A stretch of 6,738 bases of DNA from Candidatus Tectimicrobiota bacterium. Lineage in GTDB: Bacteria > UBA8248. The position numbers and the translations under genes are program-made. The notes beneath the pieces were generated by a model. It was given only the letters and a program-made list of their open reading frames with translations, had not been told where the DNA came from and ran no database searches. Numbering within the stretch: the stretch's first letter is position 1; each line of letters begins with the position of its first letter. The stretch lies in NCBI GenBank assembly GCA_016184445.1, contig JACPCT010000193.1, forward strand, positions 1-6,738, written 5' to 3'. Below are positions 1-5,629 of the stretch, one piece after another.

Positions 1-77
1 CCCAGCCTGCGGGGGGTGACCACGCCCTCCGCGACGAGGCCGATCTTGATGAGAATCCCCAGAATGCGCTTGAACAT
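1..77 (-). CDS. N-terminal start of a gene downstream of the TAXI binding protein, possibly TRAP permease (partial)
   Basis: Only the first 25 codons lie in the window; the gene runs off the left edge. The visible protein begins MFKRILGILIKIGLVAEGVV and continues TPRRLG, a basic start followed by a hydrophobic stretch, as expected for a membrane protein. About 22 of 24 codons after the start end in G or C, which supports real coding, while the in-frame stretch upstream to another ATG at 122 has much weaker third-position bias, so 77 is preferred. The ribosome-binding site is poor: GGGGAG lies only two bases from the ATG. It is 106 bases downstream of the TAXI gene on the same strand, where TAXI systems usually carry the fused TRAP permease. 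That identity is inferred from position only; the visible residues do not show a permease motif. Confidence 0.5.
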   Translation of the reverse strand, partial: MFKRILGILIKIGLVAEGVVTPRRL

Positions 78-126
78 GGCTCCCCAAGCACGGGCGAGAG
101 AGAGGCGCGCAAGCCCCGTCATGAAA

Positions 127-155
127 GAGGGGGGCGGCGGAGCGCCGCCCCCCTC
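127..155 (-). terminator. Perfect 13-bp hairpin between TAXI gene and next gene
   Basis: The arms GAGGGGGGCGGCG and CGCCGCCCCCCTC are exact complements around a 3-base loop. Read on the minus strand the stem is followed by only TTT (124-126), so it is a weak intrinsic terminator or an mRNA-stabilising stem. It sits 28 bases past the TAXI stop codon and before the next minus-strand gene. Such a stem could let the binding protein be made in excess over a downstream permease. It could also be a distant relative of the GGGGCG...CGCCCC palindromes at 5549-5578 and 6530-6612. Confidence 0.5.
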
Positions 156-183
156 AGCAAGCGTGACGCTTGGGCCGGATGGC

Positions 184-1179
184 CTAGAAGCCCTTCACGA
201 CCTCTGCCGGCACCTTGGCCCCGCGCTCCTTCCAGTACCGGGCGGCCGCCGGGTGGACGAGGATCTTGCTGGCCTTCAGGGGATCGAAATCCCCGCTCAG
301 GTCCTTCCAGTAGCTTGCGGCCTTGGAGAGCTGCGTGAGGTTCGCCGGGTCGGCGACCGTCTTGAGCATGTCGTAGACGGCCTGCTCGGACATGGACTTG
401 TGGGCGATCCACCAGACGTCGTAGGAGAAGCTGCGGGCGGGCGTGGTCACCCCCCTCACTTCTTTCTGGGGCGGGATGGTGATCGGGGAGTAGAACTTGA
501 ACTTGTCCGTGACCTTCTTCTGCTCCTCCTCGGTCATGCTGATGTAGCGGACGGGTTTCTGGATCGAGAGCTGGGTGAGCGCGGGGATGACGAAGGGCAC
601 CCCCGCCGAGCAGTAGACGTCGATCTGCCGGTCGCCGAGCGCGCGGCCCGACTCGGCGAAGCCGAGGTAGCGGGCGTCGATCTTGTCCATCATGCCCAGG
701 GCCTCGAAGATGTTCACGCAGTTGACGCTGCTGCCCGAGCCGCGGTTGAGGAGGCTCACCTTCTTCCCGGCCATGTCAGCGTAGGACTTGATAGGGCTGT
801 CCGCCAGGACGGCGATGATCTGGCTCTGCGCCCGCACCTTGGCGACCACCCGGAAGGTCTGCTTGGCGCCGTCCTTCTTGAAGGCGTCCGTGCCGTGCCA
901 CTGCTGGTACACCTGGACGATGTGCCCCCAGGCCGTGTGGAGCTCGCCCAGGGCCACCTGGCGGACGTTGGCCACCGAGCCGCCGGTGGGGGAGTTTTGG
1001 AAGTTGTACTTGCTCCCGAGCTGCTTGTTCAGGAGCTGGGTGCCGGCGCCGACGGCGGGGGCCCAGGCCCCGCCCGCGGGGCCGCCGCCGAAGCGGTAGC
1101 GCTCGGCGGCTGTGGCGGGAACCACGGCGAGGGCCGCGGCGGCGGCGGCGGCGAGGAAGGATAGGCGTGCCATTTTCAT
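184..1179 (-). CDS. TAXI family TRAP transporter solute-binding protein
   Basis: A 331-residue periplasmic binding protein that captures an organic anion and delivers it to a TRAP permease. Residues 1-24 form a signal peptide (basic MKMAR, an Ala-rich core, AxA site before Ala25) with no lipobox cysteine. TAXI-family features follow in order: glycine-rich start of the mature protein (GGGPAGGAW, 31-39), SPTGGSVANVRQVALGE (63-79), a DSPIKSYADMAGKKVSLL segment near 127-144, GSGSSVNCVNIFEALGM (147-163), DRQIDVYCSAGVPFVIPAL (183-201), and a C-terminal HPAAARYWKERG (309-320). Length is normal for the family. The start at 1179 is chosen because AGGAGG (1188-1193) lies 8 bases upstream; a second ATG two codons in is badly spaced. 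It is transcribed divergently from the enzyme operon, from a good promoter at 1347-1375. Ligand unknown; many TAXI proteins bind glutamate-like or dicarboxylic acids, but nothing here fixes it. Confidence 0.93.
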   Translation of the reverse strand: MKMARLSFLAAAAAAALAVVPATAAERYRFGGGPAGGAWAPAVGAGTQLLNKQLGSKYNFQNSPTGGSVANVRQVALGELHTAWGHIVQVYQQWHGTDAFKKDGAKQTFRVVAKVRAQSQIIAVLADSPIKSYADMAGKKVSLLNRGSGSSVNCVNIFEALGMMDKIDARYLGFAESGRALGDRQIDVYCSAGVPFVIPALTQLSIQKPVRYISMTEEEQKKVTDKFKFYSPITIPPQKEVRGVTTPARSFSYDVWWIAHKSMSEQAVYDMLKTVADPANLTQLSKAASYWKDLSGDFDPLKASKILVHPAAARYWKERGAKVPAEVVKGF

Positions 1180-1324
1180 CGGGGGTTCCTCCTATCTTGC
1201 GTGGTCCACGTCTAGCGGCAACGCGCTGGGTTTGGAACACGAGGGCGGAGTGAAACGGGGGAAAACCGCCCGGCCTCTCCACGGGCGAGAGCATTGCGAC
1301 CGCAAACAAAATTAAATCAAACAG

Positions 1325-1348
1325 ATGAGGCTTGTTGATAGGCCTCAT
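1325..1348. promoter_or_regulatory. Candidate operator: inverted repeat over TAXI promoter
   Basis: ATGAGGC (1325-1331) and GCCTCAT (1342-1348) are exact inverted complements separated by 10 bases, a centre-to-centre spacing of 17 bp, or about one and a half helical turns. The right arm overlaps the -10 element and the left arm covers the region just past the predicted transcription start, which is where a repressor site would be expected. In the TAXI transcript the repeat might instead fold as a 5'-end hairpin. No regulator gene is present in the window to pair with it. Confidence 0.5.
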
Positions 1349-1375
1349 TATCGGGCGCGCGGCGCGGCTTGTCAA
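1347..1375 (-). promoter_or_regulatory. Sigma70-type promoter for the TAXI gene
   Basis: Read on the minus strand there is a perfect -35 TTGACA (1375 to 1370), a 17-base spacer and GATAAT (1352 to 1347), five of six matches to the -10 consensus. Transcription would start near 1340, leaving a leader of about 160 bases before the start codon. Such a match with ideal spacing is rare by chance in sequence this GC-rich. Confidence 0.7.
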
Positions 1376-1544
1376 GAAACCATTTTGGACTTGGAGGCCG
1401 CGGTGATCGTCTCCTCCCGGAGTGCGCGCCCGGGGGGATTGTGGTAGATCCGGCGTTTCATGCGTTGTTCGCGGGAGGGCGGTTCCCGGGCGGGAATCCC
1501 GATCCCACGCGGGTTGAGGGTCTTCTTCAACGGCGGGAGGAACG

Positions 1545-2519
1545 ATGAAAGCGATCCAGGTGAACGCGTTCGGCGGTCCGGAAGTCATGAAGCTCGAAGA
1601 CGCCAAGGAGCCCTCGGCGGGCCCCGGGCAGGTGCTCATCCGGGTGAAGGCGGCGGGCGTGAACCCGGTGGACACCACCTTCCGCTCGGGCAACCATCCC
1701 CTGGCCAAGTCGCTGAAGCTCCCCTGGACGCCCGGGGGCGACGCGGCGGGCGAGGTGGTGGCCGTGGGCGCGGGCGTCGAGGGGTTCAAGGCGGGCGACC
1801 GCGTCTTCGGCTCGGCCACGAGCGGCAGCTACGCCGAGATGGCCCTCATGAGCCCCACCCGCACGGCCCAGCTGCCCCCGGGCATGAGCTTCGAGGAGGG
1901 GGCCTCCTTCCCCATCGTGCTCTACACCGCCTACTACGGGCTCATTTACAAGGCGGCCATCCGCACCGGCGAGACCGTGCTCATCCACGCCGGCGCGGGC
2001 GGGGTGGGCAGCATGGCCATCCAGATCGCCAAGGCGAGCGGCTGCCGCGTCATCTCGACAGGCAGCTCCAAGGAGAAGCTGGACTTCTGCAAGAGGATGG
2101 GCGCCGACGTGGCGATCAACTACCGCGAGGAGGACTTCGCCGCCCGCTGCCTGAGCGAGACGGGCGGCCGCGGGGTGGACGCCGTCCTCGAGATGGTCGC
2201 CTCGGAGAACTTCGACAAGGACTGCCAGGCCCTGCGCCGCGCCGGGCGGATGGTCGTCCTCGGGTCGGGCACCGGCAAGAGCCCCACCGGCTCGATCACC
2301 TATCCCCCCTTCTACTCCAAGGACATCGACGTCCGGGGGATGAGCCTCTTCAACGCGGAGAGCGTCTTCCCCGACATGATCCGCCAGGTGGGCCTCCTGC
2401 TGCGCGAGGGCAAGGTGAAGGCCTGCGTCGGGCGGGTCATGCCGCTGGCCGAGGCGGCCGAGTCCCACAAGGTCCTCATGACGGGCAAGGTGCTGGGGAA
2501 GATCGTCCTCAAGGTCTGA
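1545..2519 (+). CDS. Zinc-free MDR oxidoreductase, NADPH:quinone reductase / enoyl reductase-like
   Basis: A 324-residue cytoplasmic enzyme of the medium-chain dehydrogenase/reductase superfamily, expected to use NAD(P)H to reduce a quinone or an activated C=C bond. The N-terminal GroES-like catalytic domain spans roughly residues 1-120 with GVNPVDTTFRSG (38-49) and GGDAAGEVVAVGAGV (64-78). The Asp in that second motif, in place of the GHE of zinc alcohol dehydrogenases, marks the zinc-free quinone-reductase branch. The Rossmann domain carries the cofactor motif AGAGGVG (149-155), followed by SSKEKLDFCKRMGADVAINY (174-193), whose Ser/Lys residues suggest NADPH preference. GGGAGG (1535-1540) lies 4 bases before the ATG. 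It is the first gene of a tight cluster: the thioesterase starts 20 bases after its stop. The exact substrate is unknown; an acryloyl- or crotonyl-CoA-type reductase role is possible given the CoA-linked neighbours. Confidence 0.9.
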   Translation: MKAIQVNAFGGPEVMKLEDAKEPSAGPGQVLIRVKAAGVNPVDTTFRSGNHPLAKSLKLPWTPGGDAAGEVVAVGAGVEGFKAGDRVFGSATSGSYAEMALMSPTRTAQLPPGMSFEEGASFPIVLYTAYYGLIYKAAIRTGETVLIHAGAGGVGSMAIQIAKASGCRVISTGSSKEKLDFCKRMGADVAINYREEDFAARCLSETGGRGVDAVLEMVASENFDKDCQALRRAGRMVVLGSGTGKSPTGSITYPPFYSKDIDVRGMSLFNAESVFPDMIRQVGLLLREGKVKACVGRVMPLAEAAESHKVLMTGKVLGKIVLKV

Positions 2520-2539
2520 TCCACCGGAGGGAGGGCGTC

Positions 2540-2956
2540 TTGGGCTACGAGGACATCCCCGACGGCCTGGAGGGGGCCCACTCCCTCGTCGTGGCCGGCG
2601 AGCACGTGCCCCCCCACCTGCGGGGGACGAACGCCGAGGTCGTCTCCACCCCGAGCCTCGTGCTCTTCATGGAGATGGCCTGCTTCGGCGCCATCGAGCC
2701 CTACCTGAAGCCCGGCCACACGAGCGTGGGCACCCTCGTCTCCCTCAGGCACCTGGCGGGCACCCCCAAGGGGATGCGGCTCGAGGCCCGCGCCCGGCTC
2801 GTCGAGCGCGACCGGCGGCGCTTCGTCTTCGAGGTGGAGATATTCGACGAGGAGGAGAAGGTGGCCGAGGGGCGGCACGAGCGCTTCGTCGTCCCGCGCG
2901 AGCGCACGAACGAGAAGCTGGCGCGGAAGGTCGCCAAGGTCCGCGGCCGCGCCTGA
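2540..2956 (+). CDS. FlK-like hotdog-fold acyl-CoA thioesterase, TTG start
   Basis: A 138-residue protein of the hotdog thioesterase family typified by fluoroacetyl-CoA thioesterase FlK of Streptomyces cattleya, hydrolysing an acyl-CoA to free acid and CoA. The start is TTG at 2540, with GGAGG (2526-2530) 9 bases upstream; no in-frame ATG or GTG gives a sensible N-terminus, so the gene is easily missed. Against the FlK sequence as I recall it, the catalytic Thr42, Glu50 and His76 match T37 (VVSTP), E45 (FMEMAC) and H71 (SLRHLAGTP) at identical spacing, and Gly69 and Arg120 match G64 and R115 (RHERFVV). Between the shared VPPH (23-26 here) and the catalytic Thr the protein is about 11 residues shorter, removing the FlK lid segment with the fluorine-sensing Phe33 and Phe36. 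It therefore probably acts on another short acyl-CoA. It lies inside the operon, 20 bases after the reductase and 26 before the CoA-transferase. Confidence 0.85.
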   Translation: MGYEDIPDGLEGAHSLVVAGEHVPPHLRGTNAEVVSTPSLVLFMEMACFGAIEPYLKPGHTSVGTLVSLRHLAGTPKGMRLEARARLVERDRRRFVFEVEIFDEEEKVAEGRHERFVVPRERTNEKLARKVAKVRGRA

Positions 2957-2982
2957 CCCCCGGCCGGAGCGAGGGAGTCCCG

Positions 2983-4155
2983 ATGGGCGCTCTGGACGGG
3001 ATCCGGGTGCTCGACCTCACCCACTACGTGGCGGGGCCCTTCTGCACCCTCCTGCTGGCGGACCAGGGGGCGGATGTCGTCAAGCTCGAGCCCCCGGGCG
3101 GGGACGCCATCCGCCGCTTCCCCTCCTCCTTCGAGGGGGAGAGCCGCCTCTTCCTGGGCCTGAACCGCGGCAAGCGCAGCGCCGGCGTCGACCTCTCCAA
3201 GGAAGAGGGCAAGCGCGCCGCCCGCGCCCTGGCCGCCCGGGCGGACGTGCTCGTCGAGGGCTTCAGGCCGGGCGTCGCGGCGAAGCTCGGCCTCGGGGCG
3301 GGGGAGGCGCGCGCGGCGAACCCCCGCCTCGTCTACGCCTCCATCTCGGCCTACGGGCAGAGGGGCCCGCTGAGCGCCCGGCGCGGCATCGACCCCATCG
3401 TCCAGGCCTTCGCGGGCATCCCCGCCGAGCAGGCGGGCGGGGGAGCGCCCCAGCTCGTCCAGGGCCACTTCCTCGACTACTTCACCGGCTCCCTCGCGGC
3501 GAACGCCATCGCCCTCGCCCTGCTGGAGCGGGAGCGGACGGGGAGGGGGGGGCGGGTCGAGGCCTCCCTGCTGGGCGCCGCCGCCGCCATCCAACAGGGG
3601 CGCCTCGTCTGGGCGCCGGAGCGGGAGCCCCGCGGGAACGTGCGCGACCTCCTGGGCGACCGCCTCGCCCGCATCTACGAGACGGCGCAGGGCCACATCT
3701 ACCTCTACCTGGACGTGGACGGCTTCTGGGAGCGGGCGCTCTCCGTGCTCGGCCTGGAGCGCCTGCGGGAGGATGAGCGGTGGCGGACCTTCCGGGGGCG
3801 CCACGCCGGGCGGGGGGAGCTCATCCCCCAGATCCAGGAGGTGCTGCGCTCGGCTTCCTCGGACGCCTGGGTGGAGCGCTTCGAGGGCGCGGGGGTCCCC
3901 TGCGCCAGGGTGCGCGGGCCCTGGGAGCTCTTCGGGGAGGAGCAGCTGCGGGTGATGGGCCTGCTGAAGGAGGTGACGCATCCTGACTACGGCCCGCTGC
4001 GCGTCGTGGGGCCCTCCTTCCAGCTGGAGGGCCTGCCGGGCGGCTCGCCGCTCCCGCCCCCCCGCCTGGGCGAGCACACCGACGAGGTGCTGAAGGAAGC
4101 GGGGTTCCTGGCGGGGGAGGTGGCGGCGTGGAGGGCCGCCGGGGTGGTGTTCTGA
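2983..4155 (+). CDS. CaiB/BaiF family (class III) CoA-transferase
   Basis: A 390-residue cytoplasmic enzyme that moves CoA between an acyl-CoA donor and a carboxylic acid, usually as an interlocked dimer. Family marks appear in order: the N-terminal LDGIRVLDLTHYVAGPFCT (4-22), LADQGADVVKLEPPGGD (25-41), GLNRGKRSAGVDL (59-71), DVLVEGFRPGVAAKLGL (88-104), LVYASISAYGQRGPL (116-130), then Asp165 in HFLDYFTGSLAANAIALAL, which aligns with the catalytic aspartate (Asp169 of formyl-CoA transferase) that forms the acyl anhydride. A TGRGGRVEASL segment follows (186-196), with Glu where the family more often has Asp. The C-terminal HPDYGPLRVVGPSFQL is also typical. Length is slightly short but normal. 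GAGGGAG lies 5 bases before the ATG. The acid and donor cannot be told; position next to a thioesterase and a reductase suggests entry of an organic acid into a CoA-linked pathway. Confidence 0.93.
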   Translation: MGALDGIRVLDLTHYVAGPFCTLLLADQGADVVKLEPPGGDAIRRFPSSFEGESRLFLGLNRGKRSAGVDLSKEEGKRAARALAARADVLVEGFRPGVAAKLGLGAGEARAANPRLVYASISAYGQRGPLSARRGIDPIVQAFAGIPAEQAGGGAPQLVQGHFLDYFTGSLAANAIALALLERERTGRGGRVEASLLGAAAAIQQGRLVWAPEREPRGNVRDLLGDRLARIYETAQGHIYLYLDVDGFWERALSVLGLERLREDERWRTFRGRHAGRGELIPQIQEVLRSASSDAWVERFEGAGVPCARVRGPWELFGEEQLRVMGLLKEVTHPDYGPLRVVGPSFQLEGLPGGSPLPPPRLGEHTDEVLKEAGFLAGEVAAWRAAGVVF

Positions 4156-4178
4156 GTCCCCGCCGGGCCGCGCCGCTG

Positions 4179-4196
4179 GGCCCCGCGGGCGGGGCC
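4179..4196 (+). terminator. GC-rich hairpin after CoA-transferase stop
   Basis: GGCCCCGC (4179-4186) and GCGGGGCC (4189-4196) are exact complements with only two bases between, so the working stem is about 7 bp with a 4-base loop. It lies 24 bases past the CoA-transferase stop. No T-tract follows, so termination would be weak or Rho-assisted; chance is also possible in such GC-rich sequence. Confidence 0.25.
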
Positions 4197-4204
4197 TGGA
4201 TCCG

Positions 4205-4234
4205 TTGACCCTGGGCCGGTCCCCCCCGTACCAT
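4205..4234 (+). promoter_or_regulatory. Weak promoter candidate before the alpha/beta hydrolase
   Basis: TTGACC (4205-4210, five of six matches to -35) is followed after 18 bases by TACCAT (4229-4234, four of six matches to -10). Its position, 70 bases upstream of the hydrolase start and past the end of the preceding operon, is suitable, but the match is modest. Confidence 0.3.
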
Positions 4235-4261
4235 CGCGGGGTGTGGAGGAAGTCCGCATGT

Positions 4262-4290
4262 CCGTCCCGGAGAGGGGCGGTCACTTTTTT
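4262..4290 (+). terminator. Hairpin plus T6 tract upstream of hydrolase (terminator or attenuator)
   Basis: CCGTCCC (4262-4268) pairs with GGGGCGG (4274-4280) across a 5-base loop, with one G-U pair. After four bases comes TTTTTT (4285-4290), a run that is rare in this GC-rich window. The ribosome-binding site GGAGG follows at 4294. It may terminate read-through from the CoA-transferase operon, or act as an attenuator in the hydrolase leader if the promoter candidate at 4205-4234 is real. The spacer between stem and T-tract weakens the intrinsic-terminator reading. Confidence 0.35.
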
Positions 4291-4303
4291 CCCGGAGGGA
4301 GCC

Positions 4304-5527
4304 ATGATCCGCAAGCTTCGTACCCAGCGCGACAACCAGCAGTGGATGCTCGACCTGGCCTTGCACATGCGGGGGAGGGTGCAGAACTTCGAGCGCGGCG
4401 ACTTCATGGAGGTGCCCAAGGGCAAGACCGCCCACAACTACCAGATGCTGCCCAAGGTGTGGCGCCAGGCGGCCGAGCACCACGAGGCGCTGGCCGTGCG
4501 GGCGCAGCGGGAGGGCCACAGGGCCACGGCGACCGAGCACTTCGACCATGCCATCGAGGCCTACCGGATGGCCCAGCACCCGATCTTCTACGACGACAAC
4601 CCGGTGAAGATCTACCTCTGCGACAAGCTGAACGAGATGGTGGACCGCCGCTCCGAGACGGCCGCCTACCCCATCGAGCGGGTGGAGGTGCCCTTCGACG
4701 GCGGGAAGACCATCTCCTGCCTCCTCCACCTCCTGCCGGACCGCCGCAAGGCCCCCTGCATCCTCTACGTGCCGGGCATGGACCAGACGAAGGAGTCCTT
4801 CCCCGCGGCGCACCGCAACGTGGCCGGCGAGCGCGGCTTCCACGTCGTCTCCATGGACGGCCCCGGGCAGGGCGCCTCGAACATCCGCAAGATCCGCGCC
4901 GTGGGGGACAACTACGAGCGCGCGGGCGCGGCCGTGATCGATCACCTGACGAAGCGCCCCGAGGTGGACGGCTCCAAGATCGGCATCTACGGCATCAGCA
5001 TGGGGAGCTACTGGTCGCTGCGGCTCGCCAGCTACGACCACCGCATCGCGGCGGTGGCGAGCGCGGTGGCCTGCTTCAACCCGAACAACACCATCTTCAC
5101 CATCTCCTCCCCGCGCTTCAAGCAGATGTTCATGTACATGGCGGGCATGGACGACGAGGAGAAGTTCGACGAGATCGCCCGCAAGATGACGGTCAAGGGC
5201 TACATGGACAAGGTGCGGTGCCCGACCCTCCTGGCGACGGGCGAGTTCGATCCGCTCTGCCCCCTCGAGGACGCCGTCGAGGTGTTCGAGGACCTCACCT
5301 GCCCCAAGGAGATGTGGGTGATCGAGAACCAGTTCCACCCCCTGGTGAGCCTCAAGAACCTCGGGGGGACGGACCACCACCAGCCGATCCTGGACTGGCT
5401 CCAGCGCGTCCTGGTGCAGGGGAGGGTGAACCAGCGCCGCGTCGCCTACGTGAAGGAGAGCGGGGACGGCCCCTTCGGCGACTGCGAGTGGACGCCGCCC
5501 GTCCGCCCCGGCCAGCCGTATTTCTAG
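4304..5527 (+). CDS. Alpha/beta hydrolase, 2,6-dihydroxypseudooxynicotine hydrolase-like
   Basis: A 407-residue cytoplasmic serine hydrolase. An N-terminal, mostly helical region (about 1-120) precedes the alpha/beta core, an arrangement seen in the family of 2,6-dihydroxypseudooxynicotine hydrolase (a C-C bond hydrolase) and related esterase-like proteins. The core shows YVPGMDQTKES (155-165, oxyanion-hole region), SMDGPGQGAS (183-192), the nucleophile elbow GISMG with Ser232, Asp316 in GEFDPLCP as likely acid and His345 in ENQFHPL as likely base. There is no signal peptide. ATG 4304 is chosen because GGAGG (4294-4298) lies 5 bases upstream and the frame upstream to 4205 encodes a low-complexity, Arg/Pro-rich extension. 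The tail after about 375 (GRVNQRR to GQPYF) lies beyond the usual fold. The ester or C-C bond it cuts is unknown; the CoA-linked neighbours suggest degradation of an organic acid or aromatic compound. It could be an ordinary carboxylesterase. Confidence 0.85.
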   Translation: MIRKLRTQRDNQQWMLDLALHMRGRVQNFERGDFMEVPKGKTAHNYQMLPKVWRQAAEHHEALAVRAQREGHRATATEHFDHAIEAYRMAQHPIFYDDNPVKIYLCDKLNEMVDRRSETAAYPIERVEVPFDGGKTISCLLHLLPDRRKAPCILYVPGMDQTKESFPAAHRNVAGERGFHVVSMDGPGQGASNIRKIRAVGDNYERAGAAVIDHLTKRPEVDGSKIGIYGISMGSYWSLRLASYDHRIAAVASAVACFNPNNTIFTISSPRFKQMFMYMAGMDDEEKFDEIARKMTVKGYMDKVRCPTLLATGEFDPLCPLEDAVEVFEDLTCPKEMWVIENQFHPLVSLKNLGGTDHHQPILDWLQRVLVQGRVNQRRVAYVKESGDGPFGDCEWTPPVRPGQPYF

Positions 5528-5548
5528 CCAGCCCTGCTTCCCTGCCTG

Positions 5549-5578
5549 CGCAGGGGCGAGGCACGCCTCGCCCCTGCG
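5549..5578. repeat. REP-like palindrome, copy 1
   Basis: CGCAGGGGCGAGGC and GCCTCGCCCCTGCG are exact 14-base complements with a 2-base centre. It lies 21 bases past the hydrolase stop and 51 before the transporter start, so its RNA form could also end or stabilise the hydrolase message. Its right end CGCCCCTGCGGAT (5569-5581) recurs exactly in copy 2, and its GCAGGGGCG recurs in copy 3. Confidence 0.75.
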
Positions 5579-5629
5579 GATAGGTGTTCCCGCGCTGGGG
5601 GGAGACATCGCGGGGCGCGAGGAAACGCG

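Larger units (their letters stand above)
1180..1544. other. Divergent intergenic region (365 bases) between TAXI gene and enzyme operon
   Basis: No gene is supported here. The half near the TAXI gene is its roughly 160-base untranslated leader, which includes a small CTCTC/GAGAG hairpin (1275-1279 with 1287-1291) and an A/T-rich patch around 1305-1326 that stands out in this GC-rich sequence. The minus-strand promoter and inverted repeat occupy 1325-1375. The half near the plus-strand operon has a 5-bp inverted repeat TTCCC/GGGAA (1483-1487 with 1492-1496), but I see no convincing sigma70 promoter reading right, so the operon promoter remains unlocated. Confidence 0.7.

Noticed and set aside
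16..1164. 382-residue plus-strand open frame
   Set aside because: It lies opposite the TAXI gene, is rich in Gly/Val/Asp/Leu as expected for an antisense frame of GC-rich DNA, and has no recognisable domain.
776..1819. 347-residue minus-strand frame, including a possible leader peptide starting in the TAXI 5' region
   Set aside because: It crosses the promoter region and overlaps the TAXI gene out of frame; the ATG after the promoter lacks a ribosome-binding site and the protein turns into poly-Arg sequence.
1460..2539. Upstream part of a 498-codon plus-strand frame ending at 2956, which would make a fusion
   Set aside because: Up to 2539 it overlaps the reductase in another frame and reads as Arg/Gly/Pro-rich noise; only the part from the TTG at 2540 matches a protein family and has its own ribosome-binding site.
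4205..4303. Earlier start for the hydrolase (33 extra residues), and an out-of-frame ATG at 4258 with GGAGG upstream
   Set aside because: The extension crosses the hairpin/T6 element and is low complexity. The 4258 frame stays open to 5583 only as a shadow of the hydrolase and resembles no protein, although its upstream GGAGG is well placed.
2701..4437. 578-residue minus-strand open frame
   Set aside because: Antisense shadow of the thioesterase, CoA-transferase and hydrolase start, with no motif of its own.
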